From: an uncultured Bacillaceae bacterium
Lineage (GTDB): Bacteria > Bacillota > Bacilli > Bacillales > Amphibacillaceae
Reading direction: 5' to 3'
DNA: 6,665 bases
NCBI GenBank assembly: GCA_945639745.1
Contig: CALZEK010000079.1
Location: forward strand, 1-6,665
Below, piece by piece: positions 6,190 to 6,665 of this stretch. The translations under genes were made by a program, and so were the position numbers. Below the pieces are notes generated by a model. That model worked only from the letters and a program-made list of their open reading frames with translations. It searched no databases and was not told the DNA's origin. Numbering within the stretch: position 1 is the first letter of the stretch; each line of letters opens with the position of its first letter.

Positions 6190-6237
6190 ATGAGAGAAAT
6201 CACACCGTCGGTAATGCGGACAGGAGATGAAGTGTAA
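6190..6237 (+). CDS. Possible 15-aa small ORF
   Basis: MREITPSVMRTGDEV is preceded by AAGGG (6176-6180) at 9 nt spacing. Its TAA (6235-6237) overlaps the ATG of the next small ORF as TAATG, the usual sign of translational coupling. It lies inside the predicted structured RNA domain, so the two readings compete. I recognise no family. Confidence 0.2.
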   Translation: MREITPSVMRTGDEV

Positions 6238-6347
6238 TGGAACGATACAGCTCGAAGAATGCTAACCTTTCTTTACTTTATACCTTGCTTTCCCAAGCAG
6301 GTATATACTTACCTGTGACTCGCAGGCCTAAATATTGGGAAGAGTAA
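6237..6347 (+). CDS. Possible 36-aa small ORF before tRNA-Asn
   Basis: The frame starts at ATG 6237 with AGGAG 10 nt upstream (6222-6226) and ends with TAA at 6345-6347, four bases before tRNA-Asn. It begins MERYSSKNANLSLLYTLL and ends VTRRPKYWEE, a mixed, protein-like composition with no extreme bias. It is not a family I know. Its codons overlap the right strand of the 13-bp helix and the alternative hairpins, so it could be a chance frame in a non-coding RNA, a decayed remnant, or a true small protein of the mobile region. Confidence 0.3.
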   Translation: MERYSSKNANLSLLYTLLSQAGIYLPVTRRPKYWEE

Positions 6348-6351
6348 ATAT

Positions 6352-6427
6352 GGCCCCTTAGCTCAGCTGGCAGAGCATGCGGCTGTTAACCGCAGTGTCG
6401 TAGGTTCGAACCCTACAGGGGCCGCCA
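6352..6427 (+). tRNA. tRNA-Asn (anticodon GTT), CCA encoded
   Basis: 76 nt with a 7-bp acceptor (GGCCCCT / AGGGGCC), discriminator G as expected for Asn, encoded CCA, D-arm AGCTCAGCTGGCAGAGC, anticodon stem TGCGG/CCGCA with loop CTGTTAA (anticodon 6385-6387), and T-arm GTAGG-TTCGAAC-CCTAC. It reads AAC and AAU. The acceptor stem differs from the usual chromosomal Bacilli tRNA-Asn, which starts TCCGCAG; this favours a foreign or phage-type gene. Confidence 0.95.
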
Positions 6428-6430
6428 TAT

Positions 6431-6516
6431 GCCGAATTGCTGGAATTGGCAGACAGTGCGGATTTAGGTTCCGTTGTCCTAGTGGCGTAAGGGTTCAAGT
6501 CCCTTATTCGGCACCA
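6431..6516 (+). tRNA. tRNA-Leu (anticodon TAG), CCA encoded
   Basis: 86 nt, class II. Acceptor GCCGAAT / ATTCGGC, discriminator A, CCA at 6514-6516, D-arm with GGAATTGGCAGAC, anticodon stem GCGGA/TCCGT with loop TTTAGGT (anticodon 6465-6467), a long variable arm and T-stem AAGGG/CCCTT. It reads CUA/CUG and probably all CUN codons. Only three bases separate it from the tRNA-Asn CCA end, so both come from one precursor. Confidence 0.95.
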
Positions 6517-6617
6517 AGGCGTCCCTGCCTAGTGGGGTGTTTGTTCAGGCAACTACACTCAATAAGTAGCCTGCGGTGGTTGGTGACTCCATCAGTACAT
6601 AAATAAGTCACATATAT
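6517..6617 (+). other. Structured spacer between two tRNA-Leu genes
   Basis: About 100 nt with no tRNA or ORF. CAGG (6546-6549) and CTAC (6553-6556) pair with CCTG (6570-6573) and GTAG (6566-6569), making an 8-bp helix with a CAA bulge. Its loop bases ACTC (6557-6560) can pair with GGGT (6535-6538) upstream, a pseudoknot. GTGACT (6583-6588) and AGTCAC (6606-6611) then form a 6-bp stem with a 17-nt loop just before the next tRNA. No known family is recognised. The structure is unusual for a plain tRNA spacer. Confidence 0.35.
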
Positions 6618-6665
6618 GGGGATATGCTGGAATTGGTAGACAGGCCAGCTTGAGGTGCTGGTGCT
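6618..6665 (+). tRNA. tRNA-Leu (anticodon GAG), 5' part, cut by the window end
   Basis: The first 48 nt are present: acceptor 5' strand GGGGATA, the D-arm TGCTGGAATTGGTAGACA nearly identical to the previous tRNA-Leu, anticodon stem CCAGC/GCTGG and loop TTGAGGT (anticodon 6652-6654), then the start of the variable arm. It reads CUC and CUU, complementing the UAG isoacceptor before it. The 3' half lies outside. Confidence 0.9.

Larger units (their letters stand above)
6148..6350 (+). ncRNA. Candidate structured RNA leading into the tRNA cluster
   Basis: I know no family for this stretch. Bases 6149-6161 (TAAGGTAAAGAAA) can pair with 6268-6280 (TTTCTTTACTTTA) over 13 bp with one G-U, so the predicted 5' end closes a domain of about 130 nt. 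Inside are an AAGC/GCTT hairpin (6171-6174 with 6180-6183) extended by ATGA/TCAT (6164-6167 with 6188-6191) across an internal loop, and an ACAC/GTGT pairing (6202-6205 with 6232-6235). After the domain comes an 11-bp hairpin with one bulged T (6279-6290 with 6295-6305). It competes with CAGGTA/TACCTG (6298-6303 with 6310-6315) and then CCTG/CAGG (6312-6315 with 6323-6326). I see no T-box, riboswitch, RNase P, tmRNA, SRP or 5S hallmarks. By context, large phage-associated RNAs beside tRNAs (GOLLD, ROOL) are possible relatives, but I cannot show sequence similarity. Confidence 0.4.

Noticed and set aside
6148..6280. T-box leader or known riboswitch ahead of the tRNA cluster
   Set aside because: I find no T-box sequence (AGGGTGGNACCGCG type), no specifier-loop architecture and no conserved cores of the SAM, lysine, M-box, FMN or cobalamin classes.
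6148..6350. 5S rRNA, RNase P RNA, tmRNA or SRP RNA
   Set aside because: The invariant segments of these RNAs that I can recall are absent, and the tRNAs here are not next to any rRNA.
1..6665. CRISPR arrays, insertion sequences or transposases
   Set aside because: I see no regularly spaced direct repeats, transposase frames or terminal inverted repeats of IS type anywhere in the window.

Overview
The window looks like AT-rich Bacillota (class Bacilli) chromosome. Ribosome binding sites are strong purine-rich AGGAGG types, TTG start codons are used for ctaB and the asparaginase, promoters are sigma-A-like, and there is a CcpA-type cre motif. A heme O synthase implies a respiring, heme-copper-oxidase-containing member (Staphylococcaceae-, Listeriaceae- or Bacillaceae-like) rather than a typical lactic acid bacterium. 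I cannot name a genus from the sequence.

Layout. Positions 2-151 (+) carry the C-terminal end of a polytopic membrane protein resembling the Na+/H+ antiporter (YuiF/NhaC-like) family. It converges on a DMT/EamA-family transporter (171-1016, -) across a shared hairpin terminator. A 337-bp divergent gap with one extended -10 promoter leads into ctaB (1354-2250, +), followed 16 bp later by a divergent purC (2267-2947, +), apparently one transcript. A 208-bp regulatory gap with a cre-like site, an inverted repeat and a perfect 13-bp palindrome precedes a 500-aa succinyl-CoA:acetate CoA-transferase (3156-4658, +). That gene ends at a strong bidirectional terminator shared with a convergent L-asparaginase family gene (4716-5705, -). 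Divergent from the asparaginase is an argC promoter with ArgR-box-like sites and the first ~50 codons of argC (5951 onwards). The argC reading frame then decays and stops at 6151.

The last ~550 bases have a different character. Immediately after the truncated argC lie an extended -10 promoter and a GC-richer, structure-rich stretch. Its first transcribed bases can pair over 13 bp with a segment about 110 nt downstream. Next come a tRNA-Asn(GTT), a tRNA-Leu(TAG), a ~100-nt structured spacer, and the 5' part of a tRNA-Leu(GAG) cut by the window end. All complete tRNAs encode CCA. There is no rRNA. This resembles the tRNA clusters of phages and mobile elements, with a possible structured non-coding RNA beside them. 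It is the most interesting part of the window, and it suggests that an element boundary or rearrangement lies inside argC.

The metabolic genes point to a respiratory, acetate/succinate-handling and amino-acid-using lifestyle (heme O for terminal oxidase, CoA transfer between succinate and acetate, asparagine hydrolysis). Apart from ctaB-purC they appear to be separate transcription units.
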